Positions 46,036 through 56,952 of a stretch of 64,000 bases of DNA are shown piece after piece (positions within the stretch are counted from its first letter, which is position 1; every line of letters starts with the position of its first letter). The stretch comes from Hibiscus mutabilis (taxonomy: Eukaryota > Streptophyta > Magnoliopsida > Malvales > Malvaceae), in NCBI GenBank assembly GCA_019671005.1, contig CM033752.1:806001-870000 (forward strand), written 5' to 3'. Position numbers and translations under genes: made by a program. Below the pieces are notes generated by a model. That model worked only from the letters and a program-made list of their open reading frames with translations. It was not told where the DNA came from and ran no database searches.

Positions 46036-47894
46036 GGCATTGCTTGGTAGAGGAAAGAAAATTAGAATGATGGAAAATTGAAGTGATGGAAAAATGAAAA
46101 GATGGAAAATATGTTTTTTCTTTCTATCAGTGTGTTTAGTTGAGAGGATAAAAAATTAGAAGGAAAATAAGTTTCTTTTCTCTCCATTGCTTGGTACAAT
46201 TGAAAAGTGAGAGGAAAGAAAATTAAGATTTTGAAAACTATAATTTATTTTTAATTTTTATAATTTAGTAAAATATTATTATTATTATTATTATTATTCA
46301 GTTTAATCCCTAAAATTTTTATTTAATTTGAAATTGACCCTTATTTGTTTCTAATATTTATAGTTTAATCTAATATTTTTAATATAGTTTTATTTTTGTT
46401 CAATTTAATCACTAAAATTTTTCTTTAATTCAAAATTGACCCATATGTATTACACATTTTTTATAACTGAGTCCAATATTTTTAATATGGTTTTAATTTT
46501 TTCCAGTTTAGTCCATAAAATTCTTATTTATTCCAAAATTGACCTCTATTTATATCTAATCTTTTTATTTTAGTCTAATAGTTATATAATTTAATCCTGA
46601 GAGTTTGATTGTTAATGTAACACCTAATACTCGGTCCAGATGAATACATCCTTAATATTGAATGCTATAAATAGCCCATTTGTGGCCTAAAACGGATTAA
46701 AAAAACATATTCGATTACATGAAAGTAAACAACCAACATGAAAAATAAAGCGGAAACAATTAACTAAATTCACCCGAGAAAATAGACCTTTAAAAACTTT
46801 AGAAAAATAAACAATTTAACAAAAAGGCATCTTGGTAATTTTACAAAATTTAAAACCAAAAAACATTCAAAACTTAAATACACGTTTAATATAAGTAGAA
46901 ACATATCATACCTCCATTTTGCTAAAAAAAAGAACTTCAAATCGAAGTAAATTTAACAGAATAAAGGTTTAGGGACTAAAATATAAATAATTTACAAGTT
47001 GGATTTGAAGTTAAAAATTCAATTTCAGGTCCGTTTTAGGCTCATTAATTCTAATTGGACTTAATGGTAAATTCATGTTGAGACCATTTTTGAAATAGAG
47101 TGTTAATTGCAAAAATAAGTAGTTTATGGTCCATTCTGAAAACATTTAGAAAATACATGGACAAATTTTTCAAAAAGTGAAATCAGACTTTATTTATGAA
47201 ATCAATATCATCATTGATATGTAGACCAAGTTTCAGGTTAATTCAAGCTAAAACGAGTCTTTAATTGCAATTATAAAATTAATGGTTGAAATGTAAAGTT
47301 TGCAATTATAAGATATTGGACTAAATTATAAGAGGTCAATTCCAAATTAAATAAAATTTTAGGGATCAAATCGAACAAAAATAAAAGTATAGTAAAAACA
47401 TTAAATAAATTTATAAAAATTAGAAACAGATATAGGTCATTTTTAAATTAAATAAATATTTTAGAGACTAAAGTAAACAAAATATTATTATATTAAAAAT
47501 ATTGAATTTAGTAATAAAATTAGAAACAAATAAGGGCAAATTTTAGATTAAATAAAATTTTAGGTACTAATCTGAAAAAAAGTAAAATCATAATAACAAT
47601 ATTGGATGAAATTATAAAGATTAATTATAAATATGGTAAAAATAAAATTAGAATTTTTAAAACATAATTTGATAATTATATTATTATAGTATGATGGCTT
47701 CCACTTTTCTTTCTTATTTTCCAGCCAATTTTAGAGAGAAAACTATTTATATAGGAGCAAGAAAAACTACTTTTCCTCCTATTTTCTTTCCTTCTAATTT
47801 CTCACTCTACCAAGCAACCATTAAATTCATTTTCTTTCCAAATTTTTCTTATCTCATTCCTCTCTTCTACTTTTCCACCCAACCAAGCAAAGCC
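46036..47894. mobile_element. Nested palindromic element (Harbinger/Tourist-like ends)
   Basis: The left end GGCATTGCTTGGTAGAGG and the complement of the right end, GGCTTTGCTTGGTTGGGTGG, are inverted repeats resembling the GGxxxTGTTTGG ends of Tourist/Harbinger MITEs. AAA on both sides (46,033-46,035, 47,895-47,897) would be a 3-bp duplication. The arms are about 575-605 bp and contain 100-120-bp subrepeats around a TTTAATCCCTAAAATTTT / AAAATTGACC core. The centre (46,611-47,289) is unpaired and begins with TGTAACACCTAATACTCGG, an LTR-like start. No ORF with motif. Confidence 0.6.
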
Positions 47895-47956
47895 AAAGAG
47901 TTGTTGGAAAGTGCAAACTCGACTTTCTTGGATGGTAGTTTTTAGCTATGAAGCAC

Positions 47957-48340
47957 GGGTTCTTCAATCTAATGTCGTACCACGTACCCGATACGTCCCT
48001 GTACTGGGGACATATTGGGTACAACTTGGGTACTTCCTAGTATTTCATCTCCCTATTTTTTATTATTCTTCTATTACCCCATACTTTTTATTTCTTTTTC
48101 TTGTTTCTTTTCATCCTATTTTGCTCATCATGAATCAACTATAAGTATATAAGTAAGTGTGATGTCATACTCGCATGATTTTTATATGACTTTTTATTTT
48201 TAAATTTTCTTAGAATATAAAATTTATTTTATATTTGTCGTACCCTAACTGTACCCGTACCCTGTAATTTTAAAAATTGCCGTTTCTCGCCCCATTTTTG
48301 TACCCGTACCCGTATTTGAATCCGTATCCATGCAACATAG
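47957..48340. repeat. GTACCC/GTACCCGTACCC-rich segment
   Basis: Repeated GTACCC, CGTACCCGTA and TGTACCCGTACCCGTA phrases at 47,963-48,035 and 48,237-48,335, ending CATGCAACATAGG. A similar phrase ending recurs in dispersed plant repeats (recalled). Related in feel, but not identical, to the CGTATCGGTACG clusters in the LTRs. Confidence 0.5.
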
Positions 48341-49673
48341 GTTTTTAGACGCTTTACAATTCTGGGTTTTAATCACAAAAGCAACTTCGAAATTTTTGAG
48401 TCAATGTATATTAAAATTCTGAATTTGGGGATAGAAATCGATTTATGGTTTTCTTTTAGAACTGGGTAAATCAGTGAAGGTGTGGCTGGTGAGGGTGGCC
48501 GATGATAGTTTTGGGGTTTGTGGATTGGGTATGATTTGGGGGTTTTGAGTAAATTACATGATTTTTTTATTTTAAATTACTTTTGTATTTAATAATAATA
48601 AAATATAATTTCATTTCATTTTAAATTATTCTTTATATTTAATAATAATAAAATATGATATGTCATACCAAAATATTAATAAAATATTACAAAGTGACAA
48701 AAAAGTTTAATGTATAAAGTTCAGTTATTAAATTAAAAATTTTTAAAGTTGAGTGAACAAAGTAGGAGTGAGAAGATAGTTGAGTGGTGATCTGTGTAAT
48801 TTACCCTCTTATATTTTATCAACCAAGCATTATAATCTTACATTCCTGCAAATAACCAAATAAACCAAACAAGATGATGATGATGTTCATCCTAGGAAAT
48901 CAGGTTCGAACAACTTTGTCTGCAATGTATGTGCCTTATCAAAAGGTTAAGAAAAAATATGAGCATATACAACTGACCTATATGATTTAATGCTAGATAG
49001 AAATTAGATTAGTTTTAATCTTTAAACTTAAGAGTTTGATGAGAGCTTTAACTTAAAATAAAATCGCGTTGATAATTGATCAAGATGAGATAATATTGAG
49101 CTGAAGACATGACCAAAAGTGAATGAAAGATCCTAAAATTCACTTTATTTGTCTTTGAAGCAAGATGGAAAAATCCTGTTGTTGAATGTGTTAAATAGAG
49201 TTGAGAACTCAAATTAGATGCCAAATATATCTGAACTATCACTTGTACGGTATTTATATTTTAGTTAAGACATACACTCCAAGGGAAAATGAGAGTTACG
49301 TTGTAGCATGTGTTTCATAGGCCCATGCACTTTCAACTCCCATTTTTTTTTTTTTTTACTTTTGGTACATATAAATTCTTTTAAAAAATAGATTAATTAT
49401 ACATTTATTCCCTTTTTAAATATTTATATTTGTCTCCCACCACTTATAATCTTGTCTCCATTCCTGATACCACGTGTTTTTTTTTACCAATATGGGTAAT
49501 TAAAGAATTGATCTGCTTCTAAGTTGCGTGAGACCCATGAGAACAACCAAGGATCTTTATTTAGTTTCCATATAACTTTTGATCGGTTTTCAAAGTTTTA
49601 GTTCAATGTTAGTTATCTTAGAAAGTTACCGATAATTATGTATGATTTGATCTAACTAGATATGTCTAGAGAG

Positions 49674-49861
49674 GAGTAAAAATCGTTTACTCTTTTTAGT
49701 ATCCTTATTTATGTTCCATTGTTAAAAAGTTAAGTTTAGGGTTTAAGGTTAGGGTTTAGAATACGGGGATTGAGTGTATTTTTTAGGGTTAGAACTTAAT
49801 ATTTGAATTTTTAGTATTATGCCACAAAAAGAGACACAAAAAAGTAGAGGATTTTTGTTTA
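49674..49861. mobile_element. MITE with telomere-like core, in the copy-C 3' flank
   Basis: 188 bp flanked by TCTAGAGAG on both sides (49,665-49,673 and 49,862-49,870). Paralogous flanks without it read ATATATCTAGAGAGTAG (40,221-40,237) and a near match at 33,755-33,770, so the empty site is visible twice. Ends are GAGTAAAAATCGTTTAC and, inverted, AAACAAAAATCCTCTAC. The interior has AAGTTTAGGGTTTAAGGTTA and TTAGGGTTAG. The 9-bp duplication suggests the Mutator superfamily. Confidence 0.8.
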
Positions 49862-49948
49862 TCTAGAGAGTAGATGAATTGAAATAGAGAGATTCGAATA
49901 AAATAAAATATCATTTTAATGTCTCATTCTATTGTACTCACAAAAAGA

Positions 49949-50424
49949 GACCCTTGTAAACCCTACGGTTCTCTGGACTATCGAACCACACATTCACACT
50001 ATACATCAATGAAGCAGTAAGATTTCTTGCAAATCATATTCAATTGTTCCAAATTTATATTTACACAATGCAAATTAGACACTTCTTACGTTTGACGGCT
50101 CTGCAAATCACCCTCCTTCAAAAACAAAACAAAGAAATACTTTTCAAGTTTCAACTGATATATTCTTGCAAAACAACGTACAAAGAATTCACAATCAAAA
50201 ACTGAAGTTGGGGTTGTAAAAGATTGAGATATACAAAGAACAGTTGATAGACATACACGGACAACCGGGTTTGGATTGTTCCTGGGTCCTGGGACATCGA
50301 GGATGTGGTTACTGCAACACATGCATGAGTAGAAACGACGAGTCCAGATCCTTGGAAATCTAACTCTGTCAGGAGCTTCACTCCGCATATTGAAACGATT
50401 GCTTGTTTCAGCGGATGAGTCCAT
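49949..50424 (-). pseudogene. Yippee-like copy C, truncated pseudogene
   Basis: Exon 1 (50,257-50,424) is intact: MDSSAETSN through YSCMCC to the conserved GTATGT donor. Exon 2 (50,090-50,115) lacks an 8-base and a 1-base stretch relative to A. The reading stays in phase across the junction but replaces the RVICRAHQ strand with unrelated residues. Exon 3 is cut after about 50 bases (49,949), before the second CxxC, and exons 4 and 5 are absent. It is closest to A (identical NPNPVVR exon end and similar flank at 49,023-49,320). Confidence 0.8.
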
Positions 50425-50689
50425 GCTTTCTTTATTTTCTCTGATGAAGTTTCTTGGAAGAAGAAATAGGATATAGAAAACAACAAGAAATGAAATAGAG
50501 AGCAGATATATTCTTCCCTTGTAACCGATTTTTGGGCGCCAATTTTTTCTGGAAAAGGGTTCTTGATCGTGTGTGCTCAAGGGTGTATTAACTTGTCTTG
50601 CACTGTTAGTTAAACCCCATGGTCATAATTGCATTATGTTTTTTTTTTGTTGAATGAGCTAAAATTTCCGAGAAAATTTTTTATATTTT

Positions 50690-50830
50690 TTCCGATATTT
50701 TTATTTATATTCTCGTATTAAAAGATTAAATTTGGAGAATAGGGTTAAAGTTTAGGGTTAGGATTAGGAAATTAGGGATAGGGTTTATTTTTAAAAGTTT
50801 AGGGTTTAGTAATGTTATATTAAAAATTTA
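50690..50830. repeat. Partial member of the AAAAATC/TTTAGGG MITE family
   Basis: TTTTTATTTATATTCTCG followed by AGGGTTAAAGTTTAGGGTTA and AGGGTTTAGTAATG resembles the interior of 49,674-49,861. Ends unclear. Confidence 0.4.
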
Positions 50831-50984
50831 ATTTTCATATCTAATTGATATTAATAAATACAAAATAATAATAATTATTAAACTATTCAAATAAATATTA
50901 AATATAATCATATTCTTATATGTCATTTTGCTCTAGCCACCAAAAAAAGAAGGAAAAGTTTCTGATTTCGGCATGAAAGCAAAC

Positions 50985-51470
50985 GGAGAGTGGACTTGGA
51001 GAGTGGAATTAAGAAGGAATCTATTTGAGTGGGAAGTATAAGAAAGTATTGAATCGAGCGTTGAAGTCCTTATTAGACAAAGACAACACTGTGTGGATTG
51101 GTTCTTCCCAAGATATCTGCAAACCTAAATCTTACTGTGAAATTGTTTCATCAACAGGTTTAGACGCAGATTGTATCTGAAAAATTGTGTGGGCTAAACT
51201 TGCACCGCCCAAAGTAGAGGCGTTTGTTTGGAGAACAGTTCTTGGGAGAATCCCCACTTTTGTTGAATTATCTAAATGTGAGATTTTTTTATTAGAATCC
51301 TGTTTGTGCGTCTTCTTCTCAAAGGGAAAGAAAAACTCTAAATCATCTCTTTTGTTAGTGTAGTTTTGTTTGGATGATCTGGGAACGATGGTGCAGCTTT
51401 GGAACCTTCATATTGTAATCCCAGGCTACTCTAAATTTTTTATTTTAGTTTGGGATAACCAATAAATATA
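50985..51470 (+). pseudogene. LINE fragment, zf-RVT region
   Basis: The best frame reads DNTVWIGSSQDICKPKSYC, a stop, then KIVWAKLAPPKVEAFVWRTV and LGRIPTFVELSKC. This is the W-K/x-x-x-P-P-K-V-x-x-F-x-W-R motif of the zinc-binding domain that follows RT in plant LINEs. A shifted frame continues NPVCASSSQRERKTLNHLF and FVWMIWERWC, equivalent to the CxxC...E-x-x-x-H-L-F...W part. Frameshifts and stops mean it is a dead 3' fragment; RT itself is not present. Confidence 0.7.
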
Positions 51471-51867
51471 AGTCTTTAAAACATGTGTGAAGTTTGGCTC
51501 TGTTTGGCTTTATCTAGACCATTTGTCTTTGTAATACCCAAATTTTACTCGGGTAGATATATATATATATATATGTATGCAGTGATATTTCTCTTAAATA
51601 ATAAATAAAATAAATAATAAACCCATAAATCTATTTCAGTTCATTTACAATCAAATGTCTATTTTTAACTACAAGCCCAAAAATTTCAATTTTTACAACT
51701 CAGATTACAGCTCATGCCAACGCAACAAAACCAACTTTGGTTTTTTCCCGCCCAAATTTACATCTCAATGGACACGTGTTGATCCTCCATTGTTCGAAAT
51801 TAAAACACATGAATTGTGCTTGTTTAATCCAGCTGGTACTAGCACCGTGACATCACCAATGGGTCAA

Positions 51868-51881
51868 CCTATAAATAGGGG
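51868..51881 (+). promoter_or_regulatory. TATA box of LTR-like sequence
   Basis: CCTATAAATAGGGG is a textbook plant TATA context, 338 bases after the presumed LTR start. It probably marks the U3/R boundary region. Confidence 0.55.
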
Positions 51882-51915
51882 AAAAGGAGAGAGTGTCAGA
51901 AAATAATTACTTACC

Positions 51916-51953
51916 ATAATAATAATAATAATAATAATAAATATAATAATAAT
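51916..51953. repeat. (AAT)n microsatellite
   Basis: Uninterrupted ATAATAATA run with one AATATAAT break, just downstream of the TATA box. Confidence 0.85.
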
Positions 51954-53044
51954 GAGGAGAGAGAGGATATTACTTTTTTGGGAGCCAAATCACCATTAAA
52001 GCTCGAACCGACGTTGGAGCTTGAACGAACGTCGAAGAAGGTCCAGCGAAACATCGTCGTCACTGCTGCAAAGGTATACTTTCGACCATCTTTTCAATTT
52101 CCTGCAAAGAAAAGAGAGAGCGTTATATTTGCAACAAAACAGAATTGAAAAGAAAATAATAATAAAGATGATCGGAGACTTATAATTGATGGCCAGAGTT
52201 CTTGAGTGAATGGCGGAGTCAAAGAGGGAAAGAGTTTTTGATAGTTGTAGGCCTAGAATTGGGTAAAGAAGGGAGGTTCCGATGAACCGGGATTAGTTTA
52301 GGGGATTTAGGGTTCAAAACTTGAATTTTGAGGAAATTTTAGGGTTCTGGCATGGTGGCCAGAAATTGCCCTATGAAAGCGGCCGGCCGAGAATAGATGG
52401 TGGTCGTAGTCTCAGGCGATGGTTGTAGAACAGGCCGAAATGAACAAAATGTGGTCAGAAGGAATTTGTTGGCGGATTGCGTGACGGTCTATCGCCAGAG
52501 TTTTTGTTGTTCTTCAAGTTCTTGAAGAACTTCGAAGAACGCCATGAGAAAGATAGTGCTTTTGATCCATTCTGGTTAGGATTTCTGCGAATAAGGTGTT
52601 TATGCTCAGGGAGTTTGGGGAATGAGAGAGGGAGTGTGAGGGGGAAATGGCCGAGTTGGCTCGATATTGGGGGATTTATACCCCGAGTAAAAACGACCCA
52701 TTTTGGTGTCGGGTCTTTTAGACCCGCTTCTCTGAATCGGGTCAAACCTTAGGGTCTGCGCCCTAAAACTTGGATCTTCTAAAATTTGGCCTCCAGCTTT
52801 GTAATTTTTCAATTTAGTCCCTATTATGAATAAAAATCAAATTCAAGTTTCATTTCTTTTAATTTAGTCCCTTTTAATTTTAATTTAATTGTTTAATTTA
52901 TATGATTGATGCATGATTTTAAAAAATGGCAGATAGGATTATTTGTTAGATAATTAATTCACCTAGATTTAATTTTTAATTGTTTAGAGCCTTAGTCTTA
53001 TAAGTTATTTATTAGTTTCAATAATTGATTAAGAAAGATAATTG

Positions 53045-54907
53045 TAGCAAGTTAATGAATAATAAGTGGGAAACTTTGAAGTTCCAAATTTGGGTGATGC
53101 CCTCGTTGCACACATCGTTTGGATGCATAACCTACTAACGGGAGTCTTCAGTACAAAGATCAAAACCCCTCGACCGTTAGGGTACTCGGATGGAGTTTTT
53201 GATTCACGAATCAAAACCCCTTAACATACAAGACGACTTATTATAGTGCACTATCAATCCTATGGCCGACCAACTATATCCGATAACATTTTTAAACCTT
53301 TTTGTTCCATCACTTGCCAATATAATTCATTTTATTAACAACAACTCACTGTTTTCATATGCATCACCAAAATCATTTAACCAATGCAACAAACCTTGCA
53401 TTAACCAATGTTCATAAACATTAACAAAACATGCATTACTTTCAAATGCATCAACATCATTATGTAATCAATTTCCAGCATTAAACCATGCTCAAAACAT
53501 GCATATACAATGAGTAATTAAACCATTTAAACAAGTGCATAAAAATCAATTGCCAAACCGAGCTAGAGAGAGAATTCATCCTTTACTTACTTTTGAGCTT
53601 AGAAAAGCGTTTCAAGCTTGATCTAAACTCCCAAACAAAACTTTCTAACCTTTGAAAAGCTATACATCTCGTTCTCACTCATCGACACGCAAAGCCTCGC
53701 TTGCCGATACGATAACCTCGCCTCCAAAGCTTCCGAAACAATTGCTCAAGCTTGAATACCAACTTCCCCTAATTTATCCACACAAAAAAGAGGATTCAAT
53801 GCATCAAAATGCATTTAACAACACAACAACATAAATCCTCAACATCCACTACTCAATTTCACTCCACAACAACCGAAATCAACATCAAACATCTTCCAAA
53901 CTTAACCCAACCATAATATAACATTTCAACCCATCAATTAACATCTAAAAACACAACAACAACATTCTTATACCTCCAGAATTCATAAAACATCCACAAC
54001 ACCTCAAAAACTCACAACAAACAACCTAGAAAATTAGAGATTCACATAGTTTCGAGATTCCAATGTTAAATCCCAATCATTAACATTATTTAACATCAAA
54101 ATTATGATTAAAATCAATCAATAATTGAGCAAAACAGAGACTATACAAAAAAATACAACAACTAAACCAATTAAACCTCAATCTAACAAATATTTCATAA
54201 TTAAATCATCAAATCAAGTTAGAAAACATATGTAAAGGATCAATAACTTGGGAATTTCAATAAAGAACCTTGTATTAGAGGAGAAGAATGAAGCTCACCT
54301 CTAAATTTGGCTTTCCTATTTTATTGGATGAATTTTCTTGAGAAAACAAGATCAAATCAAATAGGTTTTGTTAGGAAACCATTAAAGATTCATTTTATAA
54401 CAAAAGAAGATTAAAATCAAGTGTTTACCTGAGAAAATTGAAGTGGAAAGAGTGTTTGGCTAGAGAGAATTTGAGAGAAAAGCTTTTGATAAAAAAATTA
54501 GTTACGTGATATTTCTATTAAAGTCTAATTATGAAATTAATCTCTCCAAACCTTTTTAAAATATCCAATTTTAAGAGAAAAGTCTGATATTAGACTTTGG
54601 CCAAATAGCTCCTTAAAGATTCTAAGTTTTGATCCTTTTACAAAATAGTCACTAAAACAGTTTTGGAAATTTTACATTTTGGTCACTAACCAAAATGTCC
54701 AATTTCGAGATCCCTTTTTGTAAAATTGATTTTACCAAAATCATTCCAATATTAAATAATGCTTTTAGACTATTTTCCATATTTTTATCTCATTCGAAAA
54801 TATTTATTCCAAATTAAATCCCAAAACTGACTCGAATCCTCTAATCCGATCCCACGGACCGTCTAGACCACCTAGACAACTCCTAGACCCAAAACTAGGG
54901 CGTTACA
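53045..54907 (-). repeat. Tekay-type LTR, minus strand, 3'-truncated (related to element 1 LTR)
   Basis: Read leftwards it begins TGTAACGCCCTAGTTTTGGG at 54,907 and follows the element 1 LTR (3,773 onward) for about 1.85 kb. Shared landmarks in the same order are CTTAGAATCTTTAAGGAGCT, a TTTTCTCTCAA block, and GTCGAGGGGT near AATAAGTCG and GCACTATAATAAG. Homology fades left of about 53,045, next to the LTR-like sequence at 51,530. No polypurine tract adjoins 54,908, so it is probably a solo or truncated LTR. Confidence 0.75.
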
Positions 54908-56952
54908 CTTGGTATATGGGATGGAAGAAGTATTATCAATTGAGGTTTAGATTTCGTCACTGGGTACTGAAAAATGTGAGATTGGACAATGTAGAATGAG
55001 TATAAGCTTGATAAGGTCAGTTGAATCTCATTGAAAAGAGGAGACTAAAAGTAATTTACCATGGTCAGATGTACTAAGAAAGAATGATACAAGCTCACAA
55101 TAATGAAAGTTCATCCAAAAGAATTCTGAGAAGGGGATCCAATGCTTAAAAAGGACCTTGCCGGTTTATAAAGATTTATGTGGGAAATGGATGTCTAATT
55201 GGGAAGAGCTATACATTATCAATGAGGCATCTTTCTGGAGGAGCATTAATTTTAACGGTGATGAACAGAGATGAGTTAAGCAATCTAATGGGCTCAGACT
55301 CAAATAAGAAGTGTTACGCTCGAAGAATTAAAAATAGATTGAAAAAAAGAAAACAAAAGAAAAAAGCGGAGTGAAAACCCAAAAAGGGCACTTCGCAAAA
55401 TGAAAATATCTATGGTGAAAAACCAAAAAGGTCACCTTAGATATAAAAAAATCAAAAAAAAAGAGAGAGAAATGAAAAATACCAAAAGAAAATGGGGTTC
55501 AAGATGAAAATCTACAAAGGGAGTCTTGAAACCAAAGGCGAATTTGAGTTAAAAACTTGAAAGGGCAGCTCAAACACATTTTGAGATTAGGCATCCGGCA
55601 AGAAACCTTCTCAGAATATGTAGTTTTGAAGAATTTCGGGGTTTGAAGCTCTATTTTGGTTGATCGGCTCCCGCTTCCTTCATATAGTGGATACTTGGGC
55701 ATTACATTGAATTTATCATGTTTTCCATGACTTATCAAATTATTCAATTTTCTCAAATTTAGTAAAGTAATATTTTGAGCCTTTCACTTATCGTTTCAAC
55801 AAGCATCTTACAGATAAATCGATTAGATATAAGAAAAGCAAAAGATTTCGTGGGTATTATTATGATGTACTAATCCTTTAAGTGCAAGTAGAACAGGAGG
55901 TGGCCTCGGTACTTGTTTAATGATGAAAAGTATGACGAAAAAAGGACACAACTCTGAGTGTCAGAAACATTTAAACAAAAGTTGCAAGGAAGCAATATAG
56001 ACAACCTTGGGCAAAGAGAGAACGTGAATTATCTTTTGGGGAAAAAGCATCAACCATATCAATTCGCTAAAGGTTCATCCTATTCAGAAGCAAAGATCAT
56101 TACTTCTAACGCATTGCAAGACAAGAAAGTTTTTTTAGATGTTAGAGTGAACAAATATGATAGTTGAATTCAAGAGTGTGGCAATGCTCCAAAGAACATT
56201 ACATAAGAATATGTTTTTATTTCGGTGAACAGACTCCAAAAGCTGGAATAGCGGAAGTGATGAGCTCTTTTTGAACTATGAAAGAAATGCTGGCAGAGAA
56301 GCTGAATGAAGAAATATCAAGAATAATTTTACGAGAAAGAAGATGTCATCAGTACTCGAGTTTTTCTGACGTGAAAGGCATGGTGAGATACATCAAGAGA
56401 AAGATTTATATGTTGAATCCTTGAAAGGGCAAGTACGAGTTCTATCATAATTGAAATTAGCCTTATTTGGAACAAAAAAAAAACATTATTGCAAAGAAAG
56501 AAAAAAGAATGAAACGAGGTAAAAACCCACAAGGGCACTTCAAAAAAAAGAAAAAAAAAAGAGAGAGAAAAAAAAGAAAAAGAAAAAAGAGAAAGGGAAA
56601 GGGAAAAAAGGAAAAAAAGAGGAAAAATCGAGGTAAAAACCCGAAAAGGCACCTTGAGAAAAAAAGAAAAAAGAAAGAAAAAATCAAAGTGAAAACCCGA
56701 AAGGGCGCTTTGAGAAAAGTAATCTAAAGTGAAAACCTGAAAAGACGCTTTAGAGCAAAAGATGAAAGACCTTAAAGATTGAAACTGAGTGTGAGATGTG
56801 TTACTTTGGTAGTTTTGATGAAAAATAAAGCAAGGAAATTTTGAGCTTCTCTGAAGATAAAAACTCACGCAAGTGGTCCTCAATTGACATCATGCATCAT
56901 AGGGAGCATGCTAACTCATACTGTTAGAGCATTTTTGCATATTTGGCAGGAA
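54908..56952 (+). repeat. Tat-like 3'-region debris with AAAACCCGAAAGGGC repeats
   Basis: Degenerate units of the form GTGAAAACCCGAAAGGGCGC plus TTTGAG recur at about 55,373, 55,418, 56,515, 56,630, 56,690 and 56,728, with related forms near 55,500-55,570. Very A/G-rich tracts lie between them (55,330-55,480, 56,465-56,690). This layout resembles the noncoding 3' part of Tat-type elements such as 12.4-15.4 kb of element 2, although the repeat units differ. A Lys-rich ORF (56,467-56,727) and its Phe-rich antisense are composition artefacts. Confidence 0.5.

Larger units (their letters stand above)
45423..48806. mobile_element. Mutator-like foldback element, 3.4 kb, 9-bp target duplication
   Basis: TCTTATATT flanks it on both sides (45,414-45,422 and 48,807-48,815). 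Left end AGGTAAAGTATACAAATCA and the complement of the right end, GGGTAAATTACACAGATCA, start inverted arms of about 400 bp (45,423-45,840 and 48,400-48,806). The arms share ATCTTCTCAC, TTTATACATTAAAC and TCATGTAATTTAC. A 9-bp duplication and long terminal inverted repeats are Mutator-superfamily traits. No transposase is found inside. The interior holds the nested element at 46,036-47,894 and a GTACCCGTACCC-rich stretch (47,960-48,335). Confidence 0.8.
51530..53044 (+). repeat. LTR-like sequence starting TGTAATACCC
   Basis: It starts TGTAATACCCAAATTTTACT, like other Tekay-type LTR starts in the window. A clean TATA box (CCTATAAATAGGGG, 51,868-51,881) is followed by a G/A-rich leader with an (AAT)n tract (51,916-51,953). 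A second TATA-like box lies on the opposite strand (GGGGTATAAATCCCCC, about 52,667-52,684). The right part has TTTAGTCCCT phrases. The 3' end is not defined and there is no coding motif; ORFs at 52,455-52,752 overlap on both strands and look spurious. Confidence 0.5.

Noticed and set aside
49735..49800. Interstitial telomere repeat
   Set aside because: TTTAGGG-like phrases are irregular and lie inside a delimited MITE; not a telomeric array.
52455..52812. ORFs on both strands in the GC-richer part of the LTR-like sequence
   Set aside because: Overlapping frames on both strands, no motif, located in apparent LTR leader sequence.
51530..54907. Single 3.4-kb minus-strand element TGTAACGCCC...GGGTATTACA
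   Set aside because: The ends look like a TG...CA pair, but homology to the element 1 LTR stops at about 53,045 and the left part has its own plus-strand LTR-like start and TATA box. Two abutting sequences fit better.
56329..56883. Phe-rich minus-strand ORF and Lys-rich plus-strand ORF
   Set aside because: Both cover the same A/G-rich tract and are composition artefacts.
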